DNA from: Cornus controversa | Lineage: Eukaryota; Streptophyta; Magnoliopsida; Cornales; Cornaceae | Direction of reading: 5' to 3' | DNA: 64,000 nucleotides | Assembly (NCBI GenBank): GCA_026545225.1 | Contig: CM048846.1 | Location: forward strand, 88,181,270-88,245,269 | In this document: positions 9,373-21,680 of the stretch, piece after piece | Numbering within the stretch: the stretch's first letter is position 1 | Layout: the number at the start of each line of letters is the position of its first letter | The notes under the pieces: generated by a model | Database searches by the model: none | What the model was told of the DNA's origin: nothing | The model's input: only the letters and a program-made list of their open reading frames with translations | Translations under genes and position numbers: made by a program

Positions 9373-11427
9373 TATATGTATATATATGTACAAATATATT
9401 TATATATGATTTAGATTTTTGAGTAGATTAAAGTATATGGGTGAATAATCTTTTGAAGTTCATAGTTTATATTTGATTGTTGTGTTTTTGGTTGTACAAG
9501 ATAGATGGGTCAATTTTTATATGTATAGAATAAAGTTGGATTTCAAACTTTATTAGGTAGATATTGTTATTGATAGTATAGCACTGACATATCTTTATAT
9601 ATCATAAATGAGTAGAAAATGTTAATCTGTTATCTTTATATGTACATGGTAATATGTGATATATAGAATGATGAGTTGGGAGTGGCACAGTGGCTGAACT
9701 GTATGTAGTAGGACCTAAAATTTACATGAATGGTTTTTGTGAATTGTTAAATTGATTGCATGGGATCTGGTATGTATCGAATATATATATAATAATATAT
9801 TTTTCTCTTTTTCGGGTGTTAGTGGGTATACTTAAGGACATAAGATAGAAATTACTATATACACACTCAGATATAGTTGGTGTGGCTATGCATGTATATA
9901 TATAATTAAATTTTGGTGACTATTATAGTTCAAGGTGGTGGTTTTGGGTGTGTCTTGCAAGAGGCTCGGCTGGGTTTTCTTGGTGGTAGCTTGATTCGAC
10001 TGGGTTTTGGTGGAGCCTTACATGTTGTGATGGTAGTGTCGTGAGGTAGTGGTGCCTGGTGGTCTACATGGTGACAACTTGTGGTGGCGGTTGGCCATGA
10101 TGATGTATGGTGGTGATGATGGATTTGGATGATGGTGCTTGGCTAGAAAAAGAGAGGAATATGGTGGCTCGCGGCTGTAAGTGGGTCTCTTCTCGGTTGG
10201 TGGATGGCTGTGTATGGCGGTGGTGTGGTGGCTCAACGGTGAGGTGTTGATTGGTTGGCAACCATGGCCATGGCAGCTTGGGTTGATGACTCACAGTGGT
10301 GGTCATGGTGGTACATGGTGGGGATGTAGCTTCGGCCATGGTAGTGAGGAAGATGATGGTGATGTTATGGCAGATTGGTAGCGGGTAGTTGGTTGTTTTG
10401 ACCTTCAAAAATTGTGGGTTTGTGGTTAGACATGGTTTTGGATGGTGGCTTATGACAACCATGGTGAGGTATTGGCTATGGAATTTGGGTCTTGGTGGAT
10501 TTGGTCTAATTTTGGTTGGTGACTATGGGTTAGTTAGCGATTCTGGTTAGGCCTATGGAGTTATAGATTTGGATTGTGTAATTAAAAAGAATATGGGTTA
10601 GTTTAACAAATTCTGTTTGGGCCTATAGAGTTATATACCTGAATGAAATTGAATTTAACGTGGTTACTAATTGTTTGAAATTAGAAAATTTGAAGAAAAA
10701 TATTTTTAATGCTCCATAAATTATGTAAAATTTTGAAATCGTATATTTCAACATAATAGAACTAATTATGTTGGAATAATTGGTTTTAAAACCCGAATAA
10801 CAACGTTTGAGCATAATGAACTCACAACTCAGTCATTTAATTTATTAAATGTTAAAAATATTTAATAAATTATAAAAGATAAAATGTTGGGATAAAGAAC
10901 ATTTTGTTTTTCCTTTTGTTTCAATTTAGTCTAAATTGAAAAAAAATTCTTTTCATACTCTAAAAATTTATGAAAATCCTAGAGTGGTATATTCCGACAT
11001 AATAAACTTAATTATGCTAAAATAATTAAGTTTAGAAAATATTTAAGTGGTGAATCTCGAATTGATAAATTAATGTGATTAGCGATCACATTAAAAGAAT
11101 GATTTAATTTATTAAATGTTAAAAGTATTTGGTAAATCTTAAAAGTTTGAAATTATGAAAATGAAATAAAATTCTTAAAAGATGAAAAGTTTGGTCTAAA
11201 TTGGAGAGGTAGTCTGGGACTAACTCTTTCAAAGAATTTTTTTAGGTTTGGTTAGGGACCTACCTATTGGGAGTGCATTACTATTTTGTTATGGTCATTG
11301 GGCGAAATGTGCTCTTATTGTGTGGACGTGGTCCGGGACCATCTGGGTAAGTAGACTTACAAGCTCAGTCACATGTGTGATCTTCGACAGTCCAGGACTA
11401 TGCAATGCGCATCACTTGTTAGCTAAG
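9373..11427. other. Body of the outer LTR, GGTGG-rich
   Basis: Non-coding DNA between two nested insertions. 9930-10500 is rich in TGG/GGT triplets, similar in style to 13090-13680 in the nested solo LTR; long open frames there (for example minus strand 10064-10462) are low-complexity His/Pro/Thr runs, not genes. The rest is AT-rich. Target duplication CTAAG at 11423-11427 marks the next insertion. Confidence 0.45.
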
Positions 11428-14364
11428 TGATCGGCGTTGAATGTTACGCATTTTAGTCTTTTAATTTGCATATTTTATTCTTTTAGTGATAGTTTATTTG
11501 TGATTTTACTCTATTTTGTGTTTTCTGTATTTTCAGGAACGTAATGATTATTTCAGTTAGAATCATGATTTTTGGGCTTTTAAAGAAGATATTCAATAGG
11601 GTTATATGAAGCCTACATCAAATGGATCCATTCAACTCCATATTTAACTCAAAACAGCTCAAGGAATTAGCCCAAGAAAATTACAACTGCTTAAGGAGAT
11701 TTCGGGCTGAAGTACAATTCTGCGTGTAATCCAGTTTTAATCCCGTTTTGAAAAATAGCCAGAAAGTCTTATTTTTGAGTGTCAATTAGACTTGATTTTA
11801 GAATTCATTGCACAAAATTCGATTATGGACATATTTGTATTTCACGAAAATTTTGAATCGCAATAATTCAAGGTCAAAATTGAATTTTAATTCAGAGAAA
11901 ATATTCTGGCAGATTTTCTCCTAAAGACTTTCCTATTTTCTTTTGCTTGGAGAACACCCTAGAGGACCTCTATATAAGAGAAAGAGATGAGTAGAGTTAA
12001 GGAAGAGAAAACAAGTGGAGGTCAAGGCAAAGAAGACAGAGACAATCCAGATTTTATTTATTTATTTTGTTATATATTTATTTATTTGTTATCTTCTTCT
12101 ACCATGTATAACTAAACTCCTCAACTAGGGTTGAGGAGGAAACTTCCATTAATGAAGTGAAGTTATTATGTTCATTAATTAATTCCCATGTGCATGATTT
12201 AAATGCTTATGATTTTCGCTTCTTGTGATTAATTATTTTATAGTTCTTTCACCATCTTTATTATGTATGTGTGGTAGTTGGAAAGTATTATAATTAATCT
12301 AAGCTTGGGTTTGTATTTCTTAAAAGTGATAATATTTGATCTTATGTTTTTCATTAAATTAGATTCATAAAACGTTTAGAATTTTATTCTAGTGAAGTGA
12401 AGGAAAATCTACCTTTTTAATATATTTTTTATAGTGTTTTATTGTTAAATCTTGAGTAAGCAATAGATTGATTTCTTGATTGCTATTTTAAATTTGAAAA
12501 TTAATAAATGAATATTAGAAGTGTAATACCCCGTAATTTTGAGGTTATGTAATTTTAATTTGGTATTTTTTCTAATTGTTTAAATTGTTGATTGAGTGAT
12601 ATGTGATTTTAATTTGGTGTTGTTCTAATTGTTTAAATTATGGATTGAGTGTTTTAAATGTTAAATGTTTTACTTGTTTAAATTGTTATTGGGTGTCTTA
12701 AATAGTAAATGTTTGAGGTTGTTTAGTTTTTATTTTTTCTTTAGGTTGGGCCATGCTTTTGTATTTTCTATTATTTTATTTTTATTAATTCTTTTTGTTT
12801 CATATTGGGCTAGGGAGAGTTTGAGTTGAAATATTGAATTTGGGCCGGAATATAATTGTTTAGGTGTTGGGTTAAGTGTATTTTAATATGGGGTATTATT
12901 TATTTATTTATTATTGTTTCCTCTTGAATTTATTGGGGATTCAATTAGTATCTCTAAAACATAAAATAATAAAAATAAAAGAGAACCCTAGAGAGAGAGA
13001 GAGAGAAAGAGGATCCGCTAGTGAGAGAAAGTGAGAGGGAGAACCTCACTGGTTCTAGAGAGAGAAACCGAAAGGGAAGAGAGAGGAAGGAGGTCTCGGC
13101 TATGGTGGTGCCGGCGTGGCTCACGGTGGTGGGCCTTGCATGGCTGGGATGGTCTTGACTCATGGTTTTAGGGGCTGTTTGGTTAGCAGTAGGTGGCGAA
13201 GGTTTGGTTGATGGGTGGGCTGATATGTGTTTGGTTCTTGGTGTGCAAGGTTGTGATGGTGTTATGGTGGCATTCAGTTTCGGCATCGGCAGCCATGGAA
13301 GCCAGAGATGGGTTGGTTGTGGTGAGATCTTGGGAATGGCTTAAGGGTTTTCAGATGGTAGTTGGCAGCATGGTAGCGGCTGGACTGAGGTTGTTATGGC
13401 TGGAGGTGCGCCGATAGTGTAAAGCTTGTGGGTCTTGTGGTGGCTAGGTGGTTCGACCATTGGTCAGTTTTCCTTACGGGCTAGCCATGGTTCATGGTGG
13501 CCATTGTAAAGCAGGTGGTGGTGTTGTGATGGGTCTTAGTTGCTTGAAATTAAAGTAAGGTGGCAGCCATGGTGGTGTAATGGAAGGTGGCTGGAAGGTT
13601 CTTTCATGTTGGTGCAAGGTGTGGGTGAGCAGGTGGCTATAGGCTCGGTTTGGTTGAAGCTTGTGATGGTGAGTCATTCAATATTTTATACTTCTATGTA
13701 TGAATTGGTATTGATTCACATAGTAAAAATATGTTATAATACTATGGATAACAACCTTGCTCCTTGCTTGAACATATGTGATTGAGTTCTCCAAGTCTTC
13801 TGTGCTATATTCACAACTGTTTGGGTGCATGAGATGGGTCTGATCATATTTGGTGGATTATTTTTCAATTCATTGTAGAGCAATTGAAAAAATTGGGCTG
13901 AGGTTAATATGCTTAGTTGGGCTGCCATAATTTAGACATTGGGTCTTGTTTGAAGCAGCTATGATTGGGCTAGCTTGCATGGTTGACAATGGGCAGCTAG
14001 TGTATGGTTTAGTTTATGGATTGACCCAGTGAAATTCAAATTAGGCCCAATATCAATTTAAAATAGAATGGATTGATTTTATAGGCTTGGCTTGACATGG
14101 GACCAGACTGAAATTGTGGGCTTTGGATTTTTGGATTGGTAATGGATTCGCGGGCTTCTGGATAAAAACTCGAGGCAAGTTGATACTTGCTCTTTTCTCC
14201 TATTCGCCTATATTTAATTTACGTATGTTTTATATATATGTGCATACGTGATTTAATGTGAATAGAATTTATATATATAAATATATGTATATATAAATTC
14301 GATGTGTGAGTATTTTTAAATACTTACTTGCATAAATATATATATTGAAAATTATTATGTGTAC

Positions 14365-14405
<41 letters not shown>

Positions 14406-15636
14406 TATATATATATATTGATGACTATGGACATGGTGATTTAAATTGCTTTATTTGAAATTATGTTTTGCAATTTAAATGGTGGTTGATAAAGGTGTTT
14501 GTGTTATAATTTATTTACGTGATGACTATAGACATGGGGATTTAAATTGTTTTATTTGAAATTATGTTTTTGTAGTTTAAATCGTGGTTGATAAAGGTGA
14601 TTGTGTTGTAATTTATTCACGTATTTTGATACTTTAGTGCAATTGGTGTATTATTTTATGTGCGTTATTTGTTAATGTGCATGTGTGTGCTAGTTAACTT
14701 TTCTGTACAATTAAATGTGCTCATTGACTAAATTGTGCATTTAAATTAAGTCATTTTATGCATGCAATGGTAATTGTTATTTGTACTTGTGGAAGTATAA
14801 TTGGTGCATTTATTTTATGTCAGGTTATGTGCACAAATTGTATATGGTTGGTTGTACTTGCCGATATGTTTTGTCGATTTAAATTCATTGAATGCTAAAT
14901 ATTTTAGGATTATCAATTGTACTATTGGATGATATTACTTATTTAAATATAAATTAAATTATTTTGAGATTATGACGCAAAAGTCAACTTGTTGCGGTAA
15001 TGAAAGATTGTTCAACATATCTTTGTTGAGCTTTGAGCTCACCCCCTCCCAGACTTTGTAGGTTAGGTTGTTAACACGGGGACAATTTACGGGACTTGGT
15101 AGTACCGGTCGAAGAGGTAGGAGTGTGGGATCATTAGAATTCATTTCTGTCTAGCTTTTGAGATATTGTATATTTTTTTTTGGATTTGTATGGAAGAAAT
15201 ATATTTAATATTATCTTCCAATGTAATAGCATTTGTACAGGAGTTTATATATAAAGGGACTGTTTGGAGACTTTAGATTTCCCTTTCTTCCTTTATTTTA
15301 TTTTAAGTTTGTTTTTCTTATTTGTCTTTCACATCCCGGATTTCTCTTCGAAAATCTGGGGTGTGACAAGAAGCTTCATGGATTTAATGGTGGTGGAATC
15401 CGACACCTTAGTTACTTTCTCTATTTGATTTCAATTATGTTATTTTATTTGCATGTTACTTTAATCTCTCTCAAATCAACCAACTTTTGTTTAAACTAGA
15501 TTAGTTTTAAATTAATATGAATTTGTATTAGTTTTTCTTCTCAAAACATTCCCTTAGATTCGACCTCGTTTTTGCTGAGCTATACTTCAATAGATTCGTA
15601 CACTTGCGAGTTATTTTACACTTTAAAACAATTTCA
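11428..15636 (+). repeat. 5' LTR (+) of the Athila-like element
   Basis: Starts TGATCGGCGTTGAATG and ends AAAACAATTTCA. Excluding the nested solo LTR it is about 1.36 kb, close to the 1368 bp of the inverted LTR at 17950-19317. Directly followed by AGTTTTTGGCG and the primer-binding site. Confidence 0.85.
12522..15368 (+). mobile_element. Solo LTR of a gypsy-type element nested in the Athila LTR
   Basis: 2847 bp beginning TGTAATACCCCG and ending GGGGTGTGACA, flanked by AGAAG on both sides (12517-12521 and 15369-15373). Removing it restores Athila LTR sequence that matches 18205-18235 and 20845-20880. It holds a GA-rich tract (12986-13060), a TGG/GTT-rich zone (13090-13680), and AT dinucleotide runs near 14365-14420. 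No coding domains and no adjoining primer site, hence a solo LTR. Confidence 0.88.
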
Positions 15637-15642
15637 AGTTTT

Positions 15643-15660
15643 TGGCGTCATTGCTGGGGA
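15643..15660 (+). other. Primer-binding site (tRNA-Asp type, degenerate)
   Basis: TGGCGTCATTGCTGGGGA, six bases after the LTR end. It resembles the TGGCGCCGTTGCCGGGGA site used by Athila elements, with changes that fit decay of methylated CpG sites. Confidence 0.8.
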
Positions 15661-15965
15661 ATTGCAAACAAGAAACTAATCAAATTTTGATTGATTTAAT
15701 TCTTCTACTAGTTATAGTTTAGTTTTTTTTTTTTATTATTATCAAAAAGAAAAAAAAATCTTTCTAATTTTATTTATTTATTTATTTTTGAATAGTTCAC
15801 TGTTTTAGGTTTAAGAAAAAAACTTTTTCGTTATTATTATAGTTTAGTTTTAGTTTTGGTTTTATTATTATTTCTCTTAGTTTAGTTTTAGTTTTATTTT
15901 ATTATTAATGTTTTACCTAATACTTCTAGAATTCTATAGGTGGTATTATTGAAAATTGTCTTTTT
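15661..15965 (+). other. Leader sequence of the (+) half
   Basis: T-rich untranslated leader containing repeated TTTAGTTTTAGTTTT. Its complement occurs at about 17640-17920 next to the reverse primer-binding site; the (+) copy ends near 15965, where the inverted half begins. Confidence 0.7.
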
Positions 15966-16180
15966 CACATTTTCTTGGGCATTCCATTATTGAGAGTTTT
16001 CTCATAACGCATCAAGAAATTTTCATGCTTCATCCTCATTCTTAAACATAAATTTTATCCCGCCTCGTGATTCAATTAGTTGACGATTATAGGGTAACAA
16101 TCCCTCGTAAAAGAATTGAATTAATTGCCACTTGGCAAAACCATGATGGGGACACTTAAGGAGGAGATCATTAAAATTTT

Positions 16181-16718
16181 TCAACATATGTAAAACTCCT
16201 CACCCTTTTTTTGAGTAAATTGTATGATATTTCGACGAAGGGAGTTAGTTTTGTGCATGGAAAAGAACTTGGCAAGAAATTTGGTGCATAACCCATTCCA
16301 TGAATTAATGGATGCGAGTTCCAGTGAGTATAACCAAAATTTTGCTTTCTCTTTCAAAGAGAATGGAAATAACTGCAATTTAATTGACTCATAAATATTT
16401 TGAAATTGTAGTGTGGAGCAAATCTCTAGAAATTCCTTGACATGGAGGTATGGGTCATCAGAGCTAAGACCTCTAAAAATAAGCAGTAAATTAATTACTG
16501 CCGCCGTATCTCAAAATGTCCCTGTTGGGTAGCAGGTAACACTTGCAAAACGGGTTTGTAATCTGCATGAGAATATAATAGTCCTTAAGGGATTTAGTTT
16601 CAACAGGATCTGTCATAATTGGCAAAGAACTAAAATTTTTCACACCCTTTCGAAAGGTTCTCTCAATCTCAAGATTTAATGGAGGCAACTCTGGATTTAG
16701 AGATCGACGACCTAACAT
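16181..16718 (-). pseudogene. Athila gag fragment
   Basis: Two minus-strand reading pieces of a Ty3/gypsy gag. The one at 16181-16378 reads LFPFSLKEKAKFWLYSLE, then W-x3-C-x-KFLAKFF, the hallmark of the retrotransposon gag capsid region. The upstream piece (16491-16718) fits the N-terminal part, ending in a poorly conserved stretch. The frame is broken between them and no nucleocapsid or pol follows because the sequence runs into the inverted (+) leader. It belongs to the LTR(-) half (17950-19317). Confidence 0.75.
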
Positions 16719-16739
16719 ATACTAGAAAGACTCAATGAA

Positions 16740-17925
16740 ATGGATCGTTAAGAACAATATAATCTAAGATGACCTAATGCAAAAGAAAAAAGAAAAAAAA
16801 TGGAATCTTAAAATGACACAAAAATACCAACCAAATAAACAAGTAATTTTTTTTAAAATTTAATTCAAGGTTAGTGATTTCTATTTTAGTTTTTTTATTT
16901 TTTTTCTTAAAGAATTATTTGGACTAGTTCCAAAATAATTATTACCTAGTTAGACAGTTTCTACTCCTTTTCAGAGGAACTAGATGATTACTAGTTAAAT
17001 CCCACCAACAATACAACCAGGAAAGTTTCTAAGATAGATTGGAGGGGTCACAAACAGTCCCACTTAAAATCCAATCTCCTTAGAACTTTCCTAAACATTG
17101 TAAAGTTAGAAGGTACTCATTGGAGTTATCAAAAGTTAACTCTGTCCAAGAGAGTCCTATAAGCTATGTAAATTCCAATGACCAATGTCTACTTGATTTT
17201 AAATTTAAACTAAATTTGGTTTGGAATAGACAAATGCAAGGAGATTTTTAACCTAGGTGGGCAAGGAATTGGTGATGAAATCCAATCCTTATCTTGTTGG
17301 GGTTCGTGCCCTTACTAAAAGTTTAATGCAAGAATGCTAAATTAAAATGTACAAACAAAATACAAATAAAAATAAAAATAAGATAAAAAGTGAGTGTGTG
17401 GTCTTTTTTTTCTTTTTTTTTTTAACTAGAGAGAAAAAAATAAATAAAATAAAATAAAATATAAAATAAACTTGAAGAAAGTGTGACCTAGGGTTATTTC
17501 TAAATTATTCTATCCTAGAGTTTTCATGCAAAAGTTATTAACCTAAAACAAAAATCTATGTTTTCTTAATCTAAGAGAAGAAAAATATAAATAAACGAAA
17601 AAAAATGTACTTGGATCCCAAAGTAGTGTCCAAGAACATACGAAAAAGGAAAATTTCAACAATACCACCTATAGAATTCAAAAAGTATCAGGTAAAAACA
17701 TTGATAATAAAATAAAACTAAAACTAAAATAAGAGAAATAATAATAAAACTGAAACTAAACTATAATAATAAAGAAATTTTTTTTTTTAAGCCTAGAACA
17801 ATGAACTAATAAAATTGGAAAGATTTCTTTTTTTGATAATAATAAAAAAAGAAAGAAAAAAAACTAAATTATAACTAGTAAAATAATTAAATCAATCAAA
17901 ATTTGATTAGTTTTTTGTTTGCGAT
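16740..17925 (-). other. Leader and 5' region of the (-) Athila half
   Basis: Non-coding, A-rich on the plus strand. The right part (about 17640-17920) is an inverted copy of the leader at 15661-15965. The remainder (16740-17640) is leader sequence not present in the (+) half. Confidence 0.6.
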
Positions 17926-17943
17926 TCCCCGGCAACAGTGCCA
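17926..17943 (-). other. Primer-binding site of the inverted half
   Basis: On the minus strand TGGCACTGTTGCCGGGGA, matching the Athila tRNA-Asp type site better than the copy at 15643. It lies just inside the LTR that starts at 17950. Confidence 0.85.
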
Positions 17944-17949
17944 AAAACT

Positions 17950-19317
17950 TGATGTTGTTTTAAAAGTGTAAAATATCTCGCAATTGTACGAATCTATTGA
18001 AGTATAGATCAGCAAGAACGAGGTCGAACCCAATGGAATCCTTTGAGAAGAAAAACTAATACAAATTTAAATTAATTTAAAACTAATCTAGTTTAAACAA
18101 AAGATGGTTAATTTAAGAGAAATTAACTGACATGCAAACAAAATAACACTATTGAAATAAAAGAGAGAAAATAACTAAGGTGTCGGATTCCGCCACCATT
18201 AAATCCATGAAGCTTCTAATATTCATTTATTAATTCTCAAATTTAGAGTAGAAATCAAGAAATTAATCTATTGCTTACTCAAGATTTAACAATAAAACAC
18301 TATAAAAAATATATCAAAAAGGTAGATTTTCCTTCACTTTACTAGTGTAAAACTCTAAGCATCTTATAAATCCAAGTTAATAAAAAACATAAGATCAAAG
18401 ATTATCACTTTTAAGAAATACAAACTCAAGCTTAGATTAATTATAATACTTTTAACTACCACATATACATGATATAGATGGTGAAAGAATTATAAAATAA
18501 TTAATCACAAGAAGCGAAATCATAAGCATTTAAATCATACACATGAGAATCAATTAATGAACAAAACAACTTCACTTCATTAATGGAGGTTTCTTTCTCA
18601 ATCCTAGTTGAGGAGTTTAGTTACACATGATAGAAGAAGAAGATAACAAAATAATAAAAGACATAATGAAATAAAATAAATAAAATCCGGATTGTCTCTG
18701 TCTTCTCTGCTCTGACCTTCACTTATTTTCTCCTCCAAAACAGCTTCCAATTCGCCACTTTATACCCCAAGAGAATACATAAAGTCCTAATCCAATTAGG
18801 ATAATTAGGGTTTTCCCGCAGCCCTAAACAGGTGAATTTTCTTGCTGACATTCGGCCCAAGTTTTGACCCAGTATAAGTCCGATTCATAAAATTTACGTG
18901 AAATACAAAAGTGTCCAGAATCAAATTTCGTTCAACTTTCGCCAGAATTGAGTTGAATTAATGCTCGAAAATATAACTTTCAAACCACTTTCCAAAATGA
19001 GATTAAAACTGGATTAAGCACAGAATTGGGCTTTAGGCCCGTAATCTACTTAAGCAGTTGTAATTCTCATGAGATACTTCCTTGGGCTGATTTGAGTTAA
19101 AATATGTAGTTGAATTGATCCATTTGATATAAGCTTTATATAACCCTATTGAATATCTTTTTAAAAGTCCAAAAATCATGGTTTTAATTGAAATAATCAT
19201 TAAGGCTCTAAAAAGATAGAAAATACAAAAATAGAGTAAAATCACAAATAAACTATCACTAAGAAAATAAAATATGCAAATTAAGAGGTTAGAATACGTA
19301 ACATTCAGTGCCGATCA
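17950..19317 (-). repeat. Complete inverted Athila LTR
   Basis: 1368 bp. On the minus strand it begins TGATCGGCACTGAATG and ends AAAACAACATCA. Its outer end abuts directly on an internal position of the following LTR(+) with no target duplication, which is what a strand-transfer event into another LTR of the same molecule would leave. Confidence 0.85.
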
Positions 19318-21112
19318 TCTAGTTTTAATCCCATTTTGGAAAATGGCTCAAAAATGTTATTTTCGAGCGTCAATTCGAGTTGATTAAATTATAAGTTGAA
19401 CGAAATTCGATTGTGGACATATTTGTATTTCACAAAAATTTTGTGAATCGCAATAATTCAAGGTCAAAATTGGATTTTAATTCAAAGAAAATGTTATGGC
19501 AGATTTCTCTTAAATACTTTCCTATTTTCTTTTACTTGGAGAACACCCTAGAGGACTTTTATATAAGAGAAAGAGATGAGTAGGGTTGAGGAGGAGAAAA
19601 CAAGTGGAGACCAGGGTAGAGAAGAGAGAGACAATTCGAGTTTTATTTATTTATTTTTTATGTCTTTTATTTATTTGTTATCTTCTTCTACCTTGTGTAA
19701 CTAAACTCTTCAACTAGGGTTGAGGAGGAAACATCCATTAATGAAGTAAAATTATTTTGTTTATTAATTAATTCCCATGTGTATGATTTTTGCTTCTTGT
19801 AATTAATTATTTTATAGTTATTTCACCATCTTTATCATGTATATGTGGTGTAATACCCCGCTCCACCCGATGGTATGATATTTTCCGCTTTGGGACTAAG
19901 CCCACACGATTTTGTTCTTAGGTTTTACCCCAAAAGGCCTCATACCATTTGGAGAGAACACACTACATATAAACACATCCCTTTCTCCACACACAGACGA
20001 TGTGGGATTGAGCACCCTGTAGCCTGCCAATGTGGTAGCTCAGCTTAGTGTCTCTTCTTGCACCCACCCACATCACACCCACCTATAAGGGTCACAACAA
20101 TCCACTCCCCTATGAGGCCCGACGTCCTCGTCGGCATACTTCCAGCTAGGTTCAGACTCTGATACCAACTGTAATACCCCGCTCCAACATATGATATGAG
20201 GCCTTTTGAGGGTAAAACCTAAGAGCAAAATCGTGCGGGCTTAGGCCTAAAGCGGACAATATCATATCATGTGTTGGAACGGGGTATTATAGTTAGTATT
20301 AGAGCCTGAACCCAACCGGAAGTGTGCCGACGAGAATGTTGGGCCTCGTAGGGGGTGGATTGTTGTGGGCCTTGTGGGCGGGTGTAAGAAGAGACACTGG
20401 GCTGAGCTACCACATTGGCAGGCTACAGGGTGCTCAATCCCACATCGCCTGGGTGTGGAGAAGGGGGTGTGCTTATATGTAGTGTGTTCTCTCCAAATGG
20501 TATGAGGTCTTTTGGGATAAATTCCAAGAACAAAATCATGTGAGCTTAGGCCTAAAGTAGACAATATCATACCATCAGGTGGAGCGGGGTGTTACATGTG
20601 GTAGTTGGAAAGTATTATAATTAATTTAAGCTTGTGTTTGTATTTCTTAAAAGTAATAATATTTGATCTTATGTTTTTCATTAATTTGGATTCATAAAAT
20701 GTTTAGAATTTTAAACTAATGAAGCAAAGGAAAATCTATGTTTTTAATATATTTTTCATAGTGCTTTATTGCTAAATCTTGAGTAAGCAATAAATTAATT
20801 TCTTGATTGCTACTCTAAATTTGGGAATTAATAAATGAATATTAGAAGCTTTATAGATTTAATGGTGGTGGAATCCGACACCTTAGTTATTTTATCTATT
20901 TCATTTCAATTGTGTTATTTTATTTGTAGGTTAGTTTAATCTCTCTCAAATCAACCAACTTTTGTTTAAACTAGATTAGGTTTAAATTAATATGAATTTG
21001 TATTAGTTTTTCTTTTCAAAGCATTACTTTGGGTTCGACCTCATTCTTGCCGAGCTATACTTCAATAGATTCGTACACTTGCGAGTTATTTTACACTTTT
21101 AAAACAACATCA
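19318..21112 (+). repeat. 3' LTR (+), missing its first ~300 bp
   Basis: Starts in mid-LTR (TCTAGTTTTAATCCC, matching about 11731 in the first LTR) and continues to the proper end AACATCA followed by target duplication CTAAG. Interrupted by the TRIM dimer at 19849-20596. Confidence 0.82.
19849..20596. mobile_element. Dimeric head-to-head TRIM element
   Basis: Flanked by TGTGG on both sides (19844-19848, 20597-20601), so a single insertion. It is built symmetrically: LTR in reverse orientation (19849-20099), reversed internal domain with reversed primer site (ACTCTGATACCA, about 20156-20167), a 122-bp shortened LTR with inverted ends (20170-20291), a forward internal domain with decayed primer site (TTAGTATTAGAGCC), and a forward LTR (20361-20596). 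The LTRs belong to the same family as 7187-7756. No coding capacity. Confidence 0.85.
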
Positions 21113-21680
21113 CTAAGCATGCCATTTAATTGAGGGGGAGTCTAGGGCTCATGTGAGCTAAATAATGTTTAAGTTAATTTAGATGATTAGCTTAATGAGG
21201 AATTGTCGAGAATATGGTTCCTATGCAAAAGAGATTGTGGATATGATGATTAACTAGAGTTTAATTATCATAAGAAATTATGAATCTAAATAAAAGATTT
21301 GTCGTATGGGTTCTTATATATAGGAATATAAGACAAGGTCAATTTGCTGAATAATGATAGTGTTTAGTAGTTTTGTTGCTGAATTTGTGAGCTCACCCAT
21401 TTTATTTTTAGGTATCGAGTGAATAGAAGCACAGTACACGACGATGAAGACCATCTACATGTAAATCCTTTTGGCATGTAATTATTTTTGTTGTACATAG
21501 TCGATACCCAAGATTTGGGATGAGGTTTTCATATAAAGTTTTTGTATAGATGATCTAGATGATTATCTTTTGTTTTTAATGTAAATATTGAAAGTATGTA
21601 TGTTATGGTGGATGCAGTATTTAAGCCTCGTATCAAATTCAAGTACGAGCTTATGATATTTAGAATTTGGGGGCGTAACA
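21113..21680. other. Right end of the outer LTR
   Basis: Continues the outer LTR after the Athila-like insertion. Contains GAGCTCACCC near 21389, a motif also found near the end of the solo LTR at 12522-15368 (about 15032), and finishes GGGGGCGTAACA at 21680. An open frame at 21529-21951 crosses into the LINE and is not a gene. Confidence 0.5.

Larger units (their letters stand above)
11428..21112 (+). mobile_element. Rearranged (palindromic) Athila-like Ty3/gypsy element, one insertion
   Basis: The two outer ends are proper LTR ends (TGATCGG at 11428; AACATCA at 21112) flanked by identical CTAAG (11423-11427 and 21113-21117), so the whole 9.7 kb behaves as one insertion. Order inside: LTR(+) 11428-15636, primer site (+) 15643-15660, leader (+) to about 15965, gag remnant (-) 16181-16718, leader (-), primer site (-) 17926-17943, complete LTR (-) 17950-19317, and an LTR (+) lacking its first roughly 300 bp (19318-21112). 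Leaders next to the two primer sites are inverted copies. Later insertions are a solo LTR (12522-15368) and a dimeric TRIM (19849-20596). No pol genes remain. Confidence 0.8.
5940..21680. mobile_element. Outer long LTR insertion in the LINE, itself filled by nested elements
   Basis: The interval separating the two LINE halves starts TGTAATATCC and ends GGGGGCGTAACA, the termini of a gypsy-type LTR. Removing the nested TRIM (7187-7756), solo LTR (7857-9372) and Athila-like element (11428-21112) leaves about 4 kb with no coding capacity, consistent with one large solo LTR including a minisatellite. It shares style with the solo LTR at 12522-15368 (same TGTAAT start, purine-rich GAGA tract before a GGTGG-rich region, GAGCTCACCC near the end). 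The flanks carry an imperfect 13-bp repeat (about 5927-5939 and 21681-21693) instead of a clean 5-bp duplication, so the exact borders are uncertain. Confidence 0.55.

Noticed and set aside
10064..10462. 132-residue minus-strand open frame
   Set aside because: Low-complexity His/Pro/Thr translation of a TGG-rich tract in LTR sequence; no domain and no codon-level conservation with the similar tract at 13090-13680.
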